Assembly: GCA_016866775.1 (NCBI GenBank)
Contig: VGLJ01000045.1
Location: 1 to 38,889 of the forward strand
Length of the DNA stretch: 38,889 bases
Direction of reading: 5' to 3'
Origin: Candidatus Rokuibacteriota bacterium
GTDB taxonomy: Bacteria; Methylomirabilota; Methylomirabilia; Rokubacteriales; CSP1-6
The notes beneath the pieces are model-generated. The model did no database searches. It saw only the letters and a list, made by a program, of their open reading frames with translations, and was not told the origin of the DNA. Positions 8,065 through 15,832 of the stretch are shown here, piece after piece (position 1 is the first letter of the stretch; each line of letters opens with the position of its first letter). The position numbers and the translations under genes were made by a program.

Positions 8065-9188
8065 CCGTGCTCGCCCTCGCGGTCCTGAGCCTGGCCCTCG
8101 CGGTCGCCGCCATCGTCGCGAAGAACCTCACGGTGTTTCGCCGGGCTCCCGCGGCGCCTGGACACCTGCCGCCGGTGTCGATCCTCCTTCCGGTGCGGAA
8201 CGAGGCGGAGGCGATCGAGGCGACGGTGCGCGGGGCGTGTGCGCAGACGGCGCCGGGCGAGGTGGTGGTGCTGGACGACGAGTCGACCGACGCGACGCCC
8301 GCGATCCTCGCGCGGCTCGCGGGCGAGCTCCCGCGACTCCGCGTCGTCCGCGGCCGCCCGCTGCCTCCCGGATGGGCGGGCAAGGCGTGGGCGTGCTGGC
8401 AGCTCGGGGCCGAGCATGCCCGGCACGGCTGGCTCATGTTCGTCGACTGCGACGTCCGCCTCTCGCCGGACGCCGCGGCGCGCGCGCTCGCGGTGGCCCG
8501 CACGCAGGCCGCGCCGTTCGTCACGGCCTTCCCGCGGCAGCGCACGCTCACGACGGGCGAGGCGCTCGTGGTGCCCCTGATCCACCTCGTGCTGCTCTCC
8601 TGGCTGCCGATCTGGCTCGTGCGCCGCGTGGCCCTCCCGAGCCTCGTCGCCGGCTGCGGCCAGCTGATGCTCGTTGCACGCGACGCCTATCTCGCGGCCG
8701 GTGGGCACCGTGCGATCCGCGGCACGCTCCACGACGGGCTGATGCTCGCCCGTCGCATGAAGGCGACCGGGGTGGCGGTCGGCGTGTTCGACGGCAGCGA
8801 CGTCGCGACCTGCCGGATGTACGTGGGCTTCAGCGCGACGTGGCGCGGGTTCACGCGCAACGCCTACGAGGCGCTCGGCTCGCCCCCGGCCCTGGCCACG
8901 ATGGTCGTCCTCAACGGGGCGCTCTTCGTCCTGCCGTTCGTCGCGCTTCCGTGGACGCTCGCCACCACCGGGCTCGGGATCGCCACCGCAGCCTGGGCCG
9001 GCCCGGCCGCGATCGCGCTCGCGATCCGCGCGACGCTCGCGCACCGCTTCGGCGCGCCCGCGTGGACCACCCTGGCGACGCCGCTCGCAGTGACGCTGAT
9101 GCTCGCGATCCAGGTGCACTCCTACGTCAACACCGTCCGCCGGCGCCCGGTGACGTGGCGCGCGCGAGTCTACGCAGGGAAAGGATAG
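8061..9188 (+). CDS. Family 2 glycosyltransferase, CrtQ-like, membrane-bound
   Basis: 375 aa. One N-terminal membrane helix (~2-22) precedes a GT-A domain with VSILLPVRNE, the nucleotide/metal motif D129-C-D131 and the GWAGKAWACWQLG block seen in CrtQ and HpnB-type enzymes. Several hydrophobic helices follow (~190-210, ~285-350). CrtQ glucosylates 4,4'-diaponeurosporenoate; HpnB-like proteins act in hopanoid pathways. Operon context with two CrtN-like enzymes and an aldehyde dehydrogenase favours carotenoic acid glycosylation. It overlaps the previous gene by 4 bp. Confidence 0.87.
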   Translation: MTVLALAVLSLALAVAAIVAKNLTVFRRAPAAPGHLPPVSILLPVRNEAEAIEATVRGACAQTAPGEVVVLDDESTDATPAILARLAGELPRLRVVRGRPLPPGWAGKAWACWQLGAEHARHGWLMFVDCDVRLSPDAAARALAVARTQAAPFVTAFPRQRTLTTGEALVVPLIHLVLLSWLPIWLVRRVALPSLVAGCGQLMLVARDAYLAAGGHRAIRGTLHDGLMLARRMKATGVAVGVFDGSDVATCRMYVGFSATWRGFTRNAYEALGSPPALATMVVLNGALFVLPFVALPWTLATTGLGIATAAWAGPAAIALAIRATLAHRFGAPAWTTLATPLAVTLMLAIQVHSYVNTVRRRPVTWRARVYAGKG

Positions 9189-9193
9189 GGACG

Positions 9194-10729
9194 ATGGCCT
9201 CCTCGGCAGTGATCGTCGGTGCTGGACTCGGCGGGCTCGCGACGGCCGTACGCCTCGCGGCACAGGGCTGGCGGGTGCGCGTCTTCGACAAGAACTCGGA
9301 GCCCGGCGGCCGCATGAGCACGGTGCGCGTCGGGAATTTCACCTGGGACTGCGGACCGACGCTGATCATGATGCCCGAGGTCCTCAGGGAGCTATGGGCG
9401 GCAGCCGGCCGGCGGCTCGACGACGACGTGGAGCTCATGCGCATGGACCCGCACTACCGGGTGGTGTTTGGTGGGAGGCGCCACCTCGACCTGACGGGTG
9501 ACCTGCCGCGCATGGTCGCGAACGTCGAGGCGTTGGAGCCGGGCGGCGGCGCGGGGTACCTCACGTTCCTTTCCGCCGCCGAGCGGCTCATGGGCCGGAC
9601 GCGCGGCCCCATCATCGAGCGGACCTTTCGAGGTCCGCGCGACGTCACGCGACCGGACGTGCTGCGCGCGCTCCTCCGCGCGCGGCCGCGTGCGACCGTC
9701 GCGTCCATGGTCGCCGAGCACTTTCGCTCGGACGCCCTGCGCCACGCCTTCTCCTTCCAGACGCTCTACCTCGGCACGCGCCCCGACGCCACGCCAGGCG
9801 CGTACGTGATGATCCCGTTCGTCGAGGCGGCGCTCGGCGTGTGGTATCCGATGGGTGGCGTGCACCGGATCGCGCTGGCGATGGCCGGACTTGCCGAGAA
9901 GCTCGGCGCGGAGATCCATCTCGAGACGCCGGTGAGCGAGATCGTCACCGAGCGCGGGCGAGCTGCCGGTGTCGTGCTCGCGGAGGGACAGCGCGTGGCG
10001 GCTGACGTCGTCGTGGCCAACGCCGACTGGGGATATACGCAGCGCGAGCTGCTGCGCGCGGGCGAGCGTGTCGGACGACGCGACTGGGGCGCCTCCGGTG
10101 TCCTCTTCCTCCTGGCCGTGCGCGGGCGGCTCGAGGGGCCGCACCACCAGTTCCTCCTCGCGGGCGACTTCCGAGGCAACCTCGACGACATCTTCCAGCG
10201 CCGGCGCCTGCCCGCGGATCCATCCATCTATGTGTCGCGACCGACCGCCACCGACCCCTCGCTGGCACCCGCGGGCACCGAGCTGCTCTACGTGCTCGTG
10301 CCGACGCCGACGCTCGAGAGCGGCGTGGACTGGGACGCGGAGCTGCCGGCATTCCGCGAGCGGGTCTTCGCGCGGCTCGCGCAGGCCGGCTTCGCCGACC
10401 TGTCCGGACGCATCGTCGCCGAGACGACGCTCACGCCGGAGACATTCGGCCGCCGGTACAACCTCAGCCACGGCTCGGCGTTCGGACTCGCCGCGACGCT
10501 GCTCCAGTCGGGCCCGTTCAGGCCGACGATCCGCTCCCGCCGCTACGCGGGCCTGTATCACGTCGGCGCGAGTGTCCATCCAGGCGGTGGCGTGCCGATC
10601 GTGACGACCGCGGGACGGATGGTCGCCGAGGCGATCGTTCATGACCACGCGACCCGAAGGATGCCCGCGTCCCGGCCGGCGGCTGCCGTCGCCGACGAGC
10701 ACCTATGGTCAAGCTCACCGTCCTCGTAG
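9194..10729 (+). CDS. CrtI/CrtN-type carotenoid desaturase or oxidase (second copy)
   Basis: 511 aa from ATG 9194, with AAGGA at 9181-9185. The N-terminal FAD motif VGAGLGGLATAVRLA is followed by GGRMSTVRVGNFTWDCGPTL, a pattern of phytoene/dehydrosqualene desaturases, and the C terminus has HVGASVHPGGGVPIVTTAGR. This copy keeps the desaturase pattern better than the 5897-7276 copy, so it is the better candidate for the polyene-forming step. The last ~25 residues are low in conservation and overlap the next gene by 25 bp. No phytoene or dehydrosqualene synthase is in the window, so the carbon backbone (C30 or C40) must come from elsewhere. Confidence 0.9.
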   Translation: MASSAVIVGAGLGGLATAVRLAAQGWRVRVFDKNSEPGGRMSTVRVGNFTWDCGPTLIMMPEVLRELWAAAGRRLDDDVELMRMDPHYRVVFGGRRHLDLTGDLPRMVANVEALEPGGGAGYLTFLSAAERLMGRTRGPIIERTFRGPRDVTRPDVLRALLRARPRATVASMVAEHFRSDALRHAFSFQTLYLGTRPDATPGAYVMIPFVEAALGVWYPMGGVHRIALAMAGLAEKLGAEIHLETPVSEIVTERGRAAGVVLAEGQRVAADVVVANADWGYTQRELLRAGERVGRRDWGASGVLFLLAVRGRLEGPHHQFLLAGDFRGNLDDIFQRRRLPADPSIYVSRPTATDPSLAPAGTELLYVLVPTPTLESGVDWDAELPAFRERVFARLAQAGFADLSGRIVAETTLTPETFGRRYNLSHGSAFGLAATLLQSGPFRPTIRSRRYAGLYHVGASVHPGGGVPIVTTAGRMVAEAIVHDHATRRMPASRPAAAVADEHLWSSSPSS

Positions 10730-11238
10730 CGGGGCTGCTGGCGATCGCGGTGCACGTGCGTGGCGGGGACGCGACGGTGCTGCCGGCGCTCAGCCTCCAG
10801 GACCAGGAGGGCCGTCACCTCGCGCTCATCGACCTGCGCGGCCGGGTCGTCATCATCGTGTACGGGACCCGCGAGCGTGTGGACGCGCACATCGCCTGGG
10901 GGCGCCGCCTCGAGCACGCGCTGATCGCGCACGGCGTGTATCGCGGCACGGACGCGCTCGAGCAACGGCCGGTGACGATCCTCGCGCTGGCGCAGATGGG
11001 CGGCATCCCCTCGACCTTCCGGCCGATCATCCGCACCGTCGTCCGCCAGCACACGCCCGCGGACTTCTCGCTCTGGCTCGACTGGGACGATCGCATGAGC
11101 GTCCTCTTCGGGGCCGACCCCACACGCTCCTCCGTGGTCGTGGCCGACCGCGCGGGCCGCGTGCGCCTGGTCACGACGGGGTCGTCGAGTGACGCGGCAG
11201 TGTCGCGCGTCGTCGAGGTCGTGCTCGGGCTCCTGTGA
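10705..11238 (+). CDS. Exported thioredoxin-fold protein without cysteines
   Basis: 177 aa. A signal sequence (~1-21) is followed by a peroxiredoxin/YtfJ-like region: LPALSLQDQEGRHLALIDLRGRVVIIVYG matches the start of AhpC/TSA-type domains, and VVVADRAGRVRLV the later beta-hairpin. No cysteine occurs anywhere in the protein, so classical thiol redox chemistry is impossible; a structural or ligand-binding role is more likely. It overlaps the desaturase gene by 25 bp and the cytochrome gene by 4 bp. Confidence 0.7.
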   Translation: MVKLTVLVAGLLAIAVHVRGGDATVLPALSLQDQEGRHLALIDLRGRVVIIVYGTRERVDAHIAWGRRLEHALIAHGVYRGTDALEQRPVTILALAQMGGIPSTFRPIIRTVVRQHTPADFSLWLDWDDRMSVLFGADPTRSSVVVADRAGRVRLVTTGSSSDAAVSRVVEVVLGLL

Positions 11239-13142
11239 CCGCGCTCGCGGGCGCGCTCGCCTTCCTCACCCTCCTGCTCGTCACGGCGCCGGCGGCCGCC
11301 GACGGCGACGTGGTCTACCGCGCGCGCTGCGCGGTCTGCCACGGCACGGAAGGGCGCGGGGACGGGCCGGCCGCGGGACTGCTCGCGCCGCGTCCCCGCG
11401 ACTTCACGACGGGACACTACAAGTTCCGCTCCACACCGACCGGGAGTCTGCCGACGCTCGCCGACGTCGTGACCACCACCGCGCGCGGGTTGCGCGGGAC
11501 GAGCATGCCCGGCTTCGGCGATCTGCTGGCGCCGGGCGAGATCGAAGCAGTCGCACGCCACGTCCTCGCCCTCGCCCCGCCGGCCGCGCATCGGGCCGCG
11601 CCACTGCCGCTGCCGGCCGTCGCGCGCGGAGACGGCGCCGCACTGTTCACACGCGCCGGCTGCGGTGAGTGCCACGGGGCCGATGGACGCGGGAGCGCAT
11701 GGCGCACATCCGGCGCGCCCCCGTGGGGCGGGCGCCCGGCGACGCGGCTCGACGAGCCGTGGACATTTCGAGCGGGAAGCGACGAGGTGTCCGTGGCGCA
11801 ACGCATCCTCACGGGCCTCGACGGCAGCGCGATGCCCGCGTACGCGGACGCGCTGAGCGGCGCGGAGGCGCGCGCGCTCGCGCGCTACGTCCGCTCCCTC
11901 GCGCGCCCACCGATCTGGGAGGAGCGCGATCCCGCGCGCGTCGCCACGGCGGGCTTGGCCACCGACCCTCGCGAGCGCGGACGCTACCTCGTGCACGCGA
12001 TGCAGTGTCCGCTCTGTCACACGCCGATCAGCGCCGAGACCGGCGCCTATGACACGCAGTATTTCCTCGCGGGAGGCATGCGCGTCAGCGCGTGGCCATG
12101 GGGCGTCTGGTACAGCCGCAACCTGACGCCCGACGTCGCGACGGGGCTCGGCGGCTGGAGCGAGGACGCGATCGTTGCGGCCGTCACGCGCGGGGTGCGT
12201 CCCGACGGCGGCCGGCTCGACCCGATGGCCATGCCGTGGCCGTGGTTCTCACGGCTCAGTCCAGGCGATGCGCGCGCGATCGTGGCGTATCTGCGGTCGC
12301 TGCCGCCGATGCCGAACGCGGTGCCGCCCCCCGAGACCATTTCTTTCGGGGAACGTGTCGGCGGCAAGCTCGCGGCGCTCGCGGGCGCGGAGGCCGCGGT
12401 CGCTTTCTGGGGGGGCAACGCCGCGCGCACGCACGACCTCCCGGACGTGGTGCCGCTGGGCCGCCGCCGTGCCGCGCGGGCGCTCGGCTGGGGCACGCTG
12501 ATCCTCGCCCTCGGCGCCGGCGCCTTCGCGCTTCGACGACCCGGCGTCCGGTGGCGACGCCGCTTCGTCCTGCCGTGCGCCGTCGTGGCGATCGCCGCGT
12601 GGGGCGTGCTCGGTGGCTGGCCTCCGCTCGCGCTCTTGAGCCCGGAGCAGACGACGCGCTGGCTCTTCCTGGGCACGCCGGAGCTCCCGGCGTCGCTGAC
12701 AGGCGCGCCACGCGCGCTCGTAGAGCGGGGCGAGTACCTGTCGACGGTCGCGCCGTGCGGTCTCTGCCACACGCCGGCCGACGCCTTTGCCGGATTTCTC
12801 ACCGGGCGGACGCTCGCGGGCGGCATGGAGGCCCGATGGCGCGTGTACGGACGCACGGTCTCGAGCAACCTGACGGCTCACCCGGACGGGATCGGCGCGG
12901 CGGACGACGCCGGACTGCTGCGCGCCATGACGAGCGGCGTCGGGCGCGACGGCCGGGCGCTGCACTGGCAGGCGATGCCCTGGGACCTCACCTCGAACTG
13001 GTCTGAAGAAGATCGGCGCGCGATGCTGCGCTACCTGCGCGCGCTCCCGCCCGTGCCGGGCCGGATGCCGTCATCGCGTCCGCCGCGCACCGACGATCCT
13101 GCCGCCGACACCTTCTCCTTCGGCGACGTCGCGATCCGGTAA
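11235..13142 (+). CDS. Membrane-anchored four-heme cytochrome c
   Basis: 635 aa from GTG 11235. A signal peptide (~1-22) is followed by four CxxCH heme sites at C32-H36, C143-H147, C258-H262 and C508-H512, each in a class I cytochrome c-like domain with downstream Met-containing loops. Two membrane helices (~412-433 and ~443-468) separate the first three domains from the fourth, placing both parts on the periplasmic side. It probably passes electrons between a membrane donor and periplasmic acceptors. As last gene of the operon it could take electrons from the carotenoid oxidases or other oxidations; that link is inferred. It ends 10 bp before the convergent second regulator. Confidence 0.88.
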   Translation: MTALAGALAFLTLLLVTAPAAADGDVVYRARCAVCHGTEGRGDGPAAGLLAPRPRDFTTGHYKFRSTPTGSLPTLADVVTTTARGLRGTSMPGFGDLLAPGEIEAVARHVLALAPPAAHRAAPLPLPAVARGDGAALFTRAGCGECHGADGRGSAWRTSGAPPWGGRPATRLDEPWTFRAGSDEVSVAQRILTGLDGSAMPAYADALSGAEARALARYVRSLARPPIWEERDPARVATAGLATDPRERGRYLVHAMQCPLCHTPISAETGAYDTQYFLAGGMRVSAWPWGVWYSRNLTPDVATGLGGWSEDAIVAAVTRGVRPDGGRLDPMAMPWPWFSRLSPGDARAIVAYLRSLPPMPNAVPPPETISFGERVGGKLAALAGAEAAVAFWGGNAARTHDLPDVVPLGRRRAARALGWGTLILALGAGAFALRRPGVRWRRRFVLPCAVVAIAAWGVLGGWPPLALLSPEQTTRWLFLGTPELPASLTGAPRALVERGEYLSTVAPCGLCHTPADAFAGFLTGRTLAGGMEARWRVYGRTVSSNLTAHPDGIGAADDAGLLRAMTSGVGRDGRALHWQAMPWDLTSNWSEEDRRAMLRYLRALPPVPGRMPSSRPPRTDDPAADTFSFGDVAIR

Positions 13143-13152
13143 CGAGGCGGGC

Positions 13153-14061
13153 TCAGCGCCGCACGGGCCCATCGCCGTTGTCGGCACCGGGGACGACAAG
13201 CCGATCCAGCGGCACCTCGAGCGCGCGCGTCAGGCGCAGCAACGCGCCGAGCGTCGGGTTCTGCTTGCCGCGCTCGAGACCACTGATATAGGTGCGATCG
13301 AGCGCGGCTGCTTCCGCGAGCTGCTGCTGCGTCCAGCCTTTGCCCGAACGGAGCTCCTGCACCCACCGTCCGAGGCGCTGGAAGTAGTCCTCGCTCGTTA
13401 CTCCCACGGGCGGCGGTCCCGCGATCAGACGCCGCGCCTCGTGCATCCCCGATAGCGCGTCGGCCGCGACGCCGTCGACGCCGAGGGTCGCGGCCGCGCG
13501 CGGGCGACCGCGGAGCGCGGTGCCGCCGGCGAGGATCTTCGGGACCGGGGCAACACCGCGAAGGGCCGTCGCGGTGGCGCTCACCGCGGGCAGGCGCTCG
13601 GGCTGCGTCACCGACAGCGCGACGAGGTCGGGATGCCGGCGCGCCACGAAGTCGACGAGGTCGCCGACGGGCGTGCTCGCCCCGAGGTACGCGACCGCCC
13701 AGCCGTCGATGAGGAGGAAGTCGGCGAGCATCCGCGCGCCGATCGCATGCCCTTCCCCTTCGACGCACGTGACGACGGCATGGCGGCCGAGATCCGATCG
13801 TGGAACGAGATGCGCGCGCAACCGGTCCATCTGACCGAGCGTGATCTCCGTGGCGAGGTGCTCGTCCGCGACCGAGAGGCGGCGGGCGCGCCACAGAGCT
13901 CCGACCTCGACCTGGGCCGGCGCGAGCAGATGCAGGTAGATCTGCTCCACGCTCCATCCGTCCCGCTGCGCCTGCTCCACGAGCGCGTCAGCGCGCGCGG
14001 CGTCGCCGCGCAGCAGCGCCTCCAGGTACCGTCGGTGTCGCTCGTCACGTCCGCTCGGCAC
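13153..14061 (-). CDS. CarH-like cobalamin-binding regulator with C-terminal XRE helix-turn-helix (copy 2)
   Basis: 302 aa. Same architecture as the protein at 909-1832 and about two-thirds identical by eye over the whole length: W57-x9-E67-H68, E103-x-H105-x-x-G108, and the XRE domain at ~232-290 with the recognition stretch LDRTYISGLERGKQNPT. The residue after W57 is Arg58. The start is GTG 14061, with GGAGG 5 nt upstream. It converges on the cytochrome gene and diverges from operon 2. Near identity of the recognition helix in the two copies predicts that both bind the same operator, which agrees with the matching boxes found at both promoters. Confidence 0.9.
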   Translation of the reverse strand: MPSGRDERHRRYLEALLRGDAARADALVEQAQRDGWSVEQIYLHLLAPAQVEVGALWRARRLSVADEHLATEITLGQMDRLRAHLVPRSDLGRHAVVTCVEGEGHAIGARMLADFLLIDGWAVAYLGASTPVGDLVDFVARRHPDLVALSVTQPERLPAVSATATALRGVAPVPKILAGGTALRGRPRAAATLGVDGVAADALSGMHEARRLIAGPPPVGVTSEDYFQRLGRWVQELRSGKGWTQQQLAEAAALDRTYISGLERGKQNPTLGALLRLTRALEVPLDRLVVPGADNGDGPVRR

Positions 14062-14138
14062 GCGTCCTCCGTCGCCGATGTGGGGGTCGTCCAGGTCGCC
14101 GCCGCCAGGTCCCGTCGTGACCGTTCCCGGCTGATGCT

Positions 14139-14196
14139 ATTGTCTAACATATTTGATATACGAGTTCCAGTAAGTAGTATATGTACTACTTCAACC
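14139..14196 (+). promoter_or_regulatory. Promoter/operator P2, matching P1
   Basis: Aligned without gaps to 1904-1961 it is identical at 36 of 58 positions by hand count. The best parts are ATATTTGA-y-A (14149-14158, holding the -35 TTGATA at 14153-14158) and GTAGTATATGTAC at 14174-14186, which sits 21 bp after the start of the -35, exactly as in P1. The downstream box is an almost perfect palindrome: AAGTAGTA (14172-14179), TATG, TACTACTT (14184-14191). It lies between divergent regulator copy 2 and the 14228 gene and should be its operator and the promoter of operon 2. Confidence 0.7.
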
Positions 14197-14227
14197 GGAG
14201 CCCGCACGGGGTGAGAGGGAGACCGCA

Positions 14228-14428
14228 ATGGAGACGACCACCTGGCCGCAGATCGCCGAGGGACTCTACAGCTTCCTGACCGGACGCGGCGCGACGATCG
14301 AGTACGAGTTCGAAAACGTCGAGGTCCGTGTGCCACGCGATACCGGCCACGATGCACCGCAGGCGCGCTGGAACATCCACGGCACGGTCCGCGTGAGGAC
14401 ATCCGAGCCGCGAGAGCGCCTCGGATAG
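14228..14428 (+). CDS. Small hypothetical protein
   Basis: 66 aa with no signal peptide or membrane helix. It is acidic in the first half (Glu-rich around YEFENVEV) and polar throughout. GAGAGGGAGA lies 5-14 nt before the ATG. It is the first gene behind P2, only ~32 bp from the palindromic operator, so it should be controlled by light/B12 if the model is right. I do not recognise a family. Confidence 0.6.
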   Translation: METTTWPQIAEGLYSFLTGRGATIEYEFENVEVRVPRDTGHDAPQARWNIHGTVRVRTSEPRERLG

Positions 14429-14495
14429 CCACGATCGCGGCGCGCTGCCGACGCGACTCGGCCGCGCGCCCATGCACTCTGAGGAGGAGGTCAGC

Positions 14496-14819
14496 ATGCA
14501 TCGCAGGTCCTTCGTCAAGATCGCCGTGCTCGCCGCCACCGTCGTCTCAGCGTCGGCGAGGGAGGCGATATCCCAGACACCGAAGGGAGCGGCTCCGGGG
14601 CCCAGGCTCGATCCGAAGGATCCCCTGGCCGTGACACTGGGCTACGTGGAGGCGCCGACCAAGGCCAACACGAGCAAGTTCCCCCAGTACAAGTCCGATC
14701 AGAAGTGCAGCAACTGCCAGCTCTACCTGGGCGCGGGACCCTCGGCGCCCTGCAGCATCTTCGGGAACAAGCAGGTGCCCGCGGGCGCCTGGTGCAGTGC
14801 CTGGGTCAAGAAGGTCTAG
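14496..14819 (+). CDS. High-potential iron-sulfur protein (HiPIP)
   Basis: 107 aa. A twin-arginine-type leader (HRRSFVK then a hydrophobic run) precedes a short mature domain with four cysteines C71-x2-C74-x11-C86-x13-C100 and the closing GAWCSAW, the HiPIP arrangement for a [4Fe-4S] cluster. HiPIPs are periplasmic one-electron carriers; Tat export of the folded holoprotein fits. An in-frame ATG at 14472 exists, but GAGGAGGAGG at 14481-14490 directly precedes ATG 14496, so I use the latter. It could exchange electrons with the four-heme cytochrome of operon 1 (inference). Confidence 0.9.
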   Translation: MHRRSFVKIAVLAATVVSASAREAISQTPKGAAPGPRLDPKDPLAVTLGYVEAPTKANTSKFPQYKSDQKCSNCQLYLGAGPSAPCSIFGNKQVPAGAWCSAWVKKV

Positions 14820-14863
14820 CGTGTCCGCCCGCGTGCGCGGGATCCTCGGCGTGCGCGTGGGCG

Positions 14864-15049
14864 GTGCCGCTGGTGACCGGCCTGCGCGGGGCGTCAGCGA
14901 TGATCCGGGTCCGCGCCCGGGGCGTGACGCTGCTGACGACCGGTCATGGGATGACGCGCGTCACTCCGTTCGGGATGCTGCTCGCGGGCCTCGCGGTCGT
15001 CGCGAACCGCGCGCGCACCTCGCGGCCGAACGCTGGAGCCGGCCGATGA
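14864..15049 (+). CDS. Possible small protein, coupled to the SDR gene
   Basis: About 61 aa if started at GTG 14864, 49 aa from ATG 14900. The frame ends in TGA at 15047-15049, giving the ATGA overlap with the SDR start at 15046 that is characteristic of true gene pairs here. A mildly hydrophobic stretch (FGMLLAGLAVVA) could be a membrane helix. There is no clear ribosome binding site and no recognised family. It could equally be leader sequence. Confidence 0.3.
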   Translation: MPLVTGLRGASAMIRVRARGVTLLTTGHGMTRVTPFGMLLAGLAVVANRARTSRPNAGAGR

Positions 15050-15794
15050 TCGACGCGGAGACGGCCTTCGTCGTCCTGGGAGCGACCGGCGGAATCGGCT
15101 CTGCGCTCTGCCATCGCCTCGCGGAGTCCGGTGCGCGACTCGTCGTAGCGGCGCGCGACCACGCGCGCGTCGCGGCGCTGGCCTCGAGCCTCGGGGCGGA
15201 GCCGTGTCGTCGATGCGACCCAGGTCAAGGAGGTCGATGCGTGCGTCGCGTTCGCGACGCAGCGATTCGGCCGCGTCAGCGGCATCGCCAGCTGCGTGGG
15301 ATCGCTGCTCCCTGAAGCCCGCCCACCTCACGACGGAGACCGAGTGGGCGACGACGCTCGCCACGAACCTGACCTCGGCCTTCGCCGCCACTCGCGCCGG
15401 CGCCCGCGCCATGCTCGAGACCGGCGGCTCGATCGTCCTCGTCTCGTCGGCCGCGGCGCGGCTGGGGCTCGCCAACCATGAAGCCATCGCGGCCGCCAAG
15501 GCCGGCATCATCGGCCTCGTGCTCGCGGGGGCTGCGTCGTACGGGGCGCGGGGCATCCGGGTGAACGCCGTGGCGCCGGGACTCGTGCGCACGGCGCTGA
15601 CGGAGCGGCTCACCGCCAGCGACGCGGCTCGCAAGGCCTCGATCGGCATGCACGCGCTCGGCCGCCTCGGCGAGCCCTCGGATGTTGCCTCCGCCATCGC
15701 CTGGCTGCTCGACCCGGCGCAGAGCTGGGTCACAGGCCAGGTGCTCGGCATCGATGGCGGGCTCGCCAGCGTACGCACGCGGGGAGGCGCCTGA
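15046..15794 (+). pseudogene. Short-chain dehydrogenase/reductase, two frameshifts, no catalytic Tyr
   Basis: The N-terminal cofactor site is GATGGIGSALC and the C-terminal half ends with the usual DGG. Protein similarity passes through three frames: frame 1 to about 15200, frame 2 (VVDATQVKEVDACVAFA) to about 15310, then frame 3 to 15794. Each jump is explained by one extra base (near GAGCCGTGTCG, and CTCCCTG). In the YxxxK position the sequence is IAAAK within NHEAIAAAK, so the catalytic Tyr is absent; SDR relatives with that motif exist, so this is probably ancestral, not decay. Assembly error or genuine inactivation are both possible. Confidence 0.75.
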
Positions 15795-15832
15795 GAGTCC
15801 GGGCGCTGCAAGCGGACTCGAGGAAGGACAGG

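Noticed and set aside
7961-9193. N-terminal extension of the second desaturase (the frame is open from 7961)
   Set aside because: That part is an out-of-frame shadow of the glycosyltransferase gene; the FAD motif starts at ATG 9194 with its own ribosome binding site.
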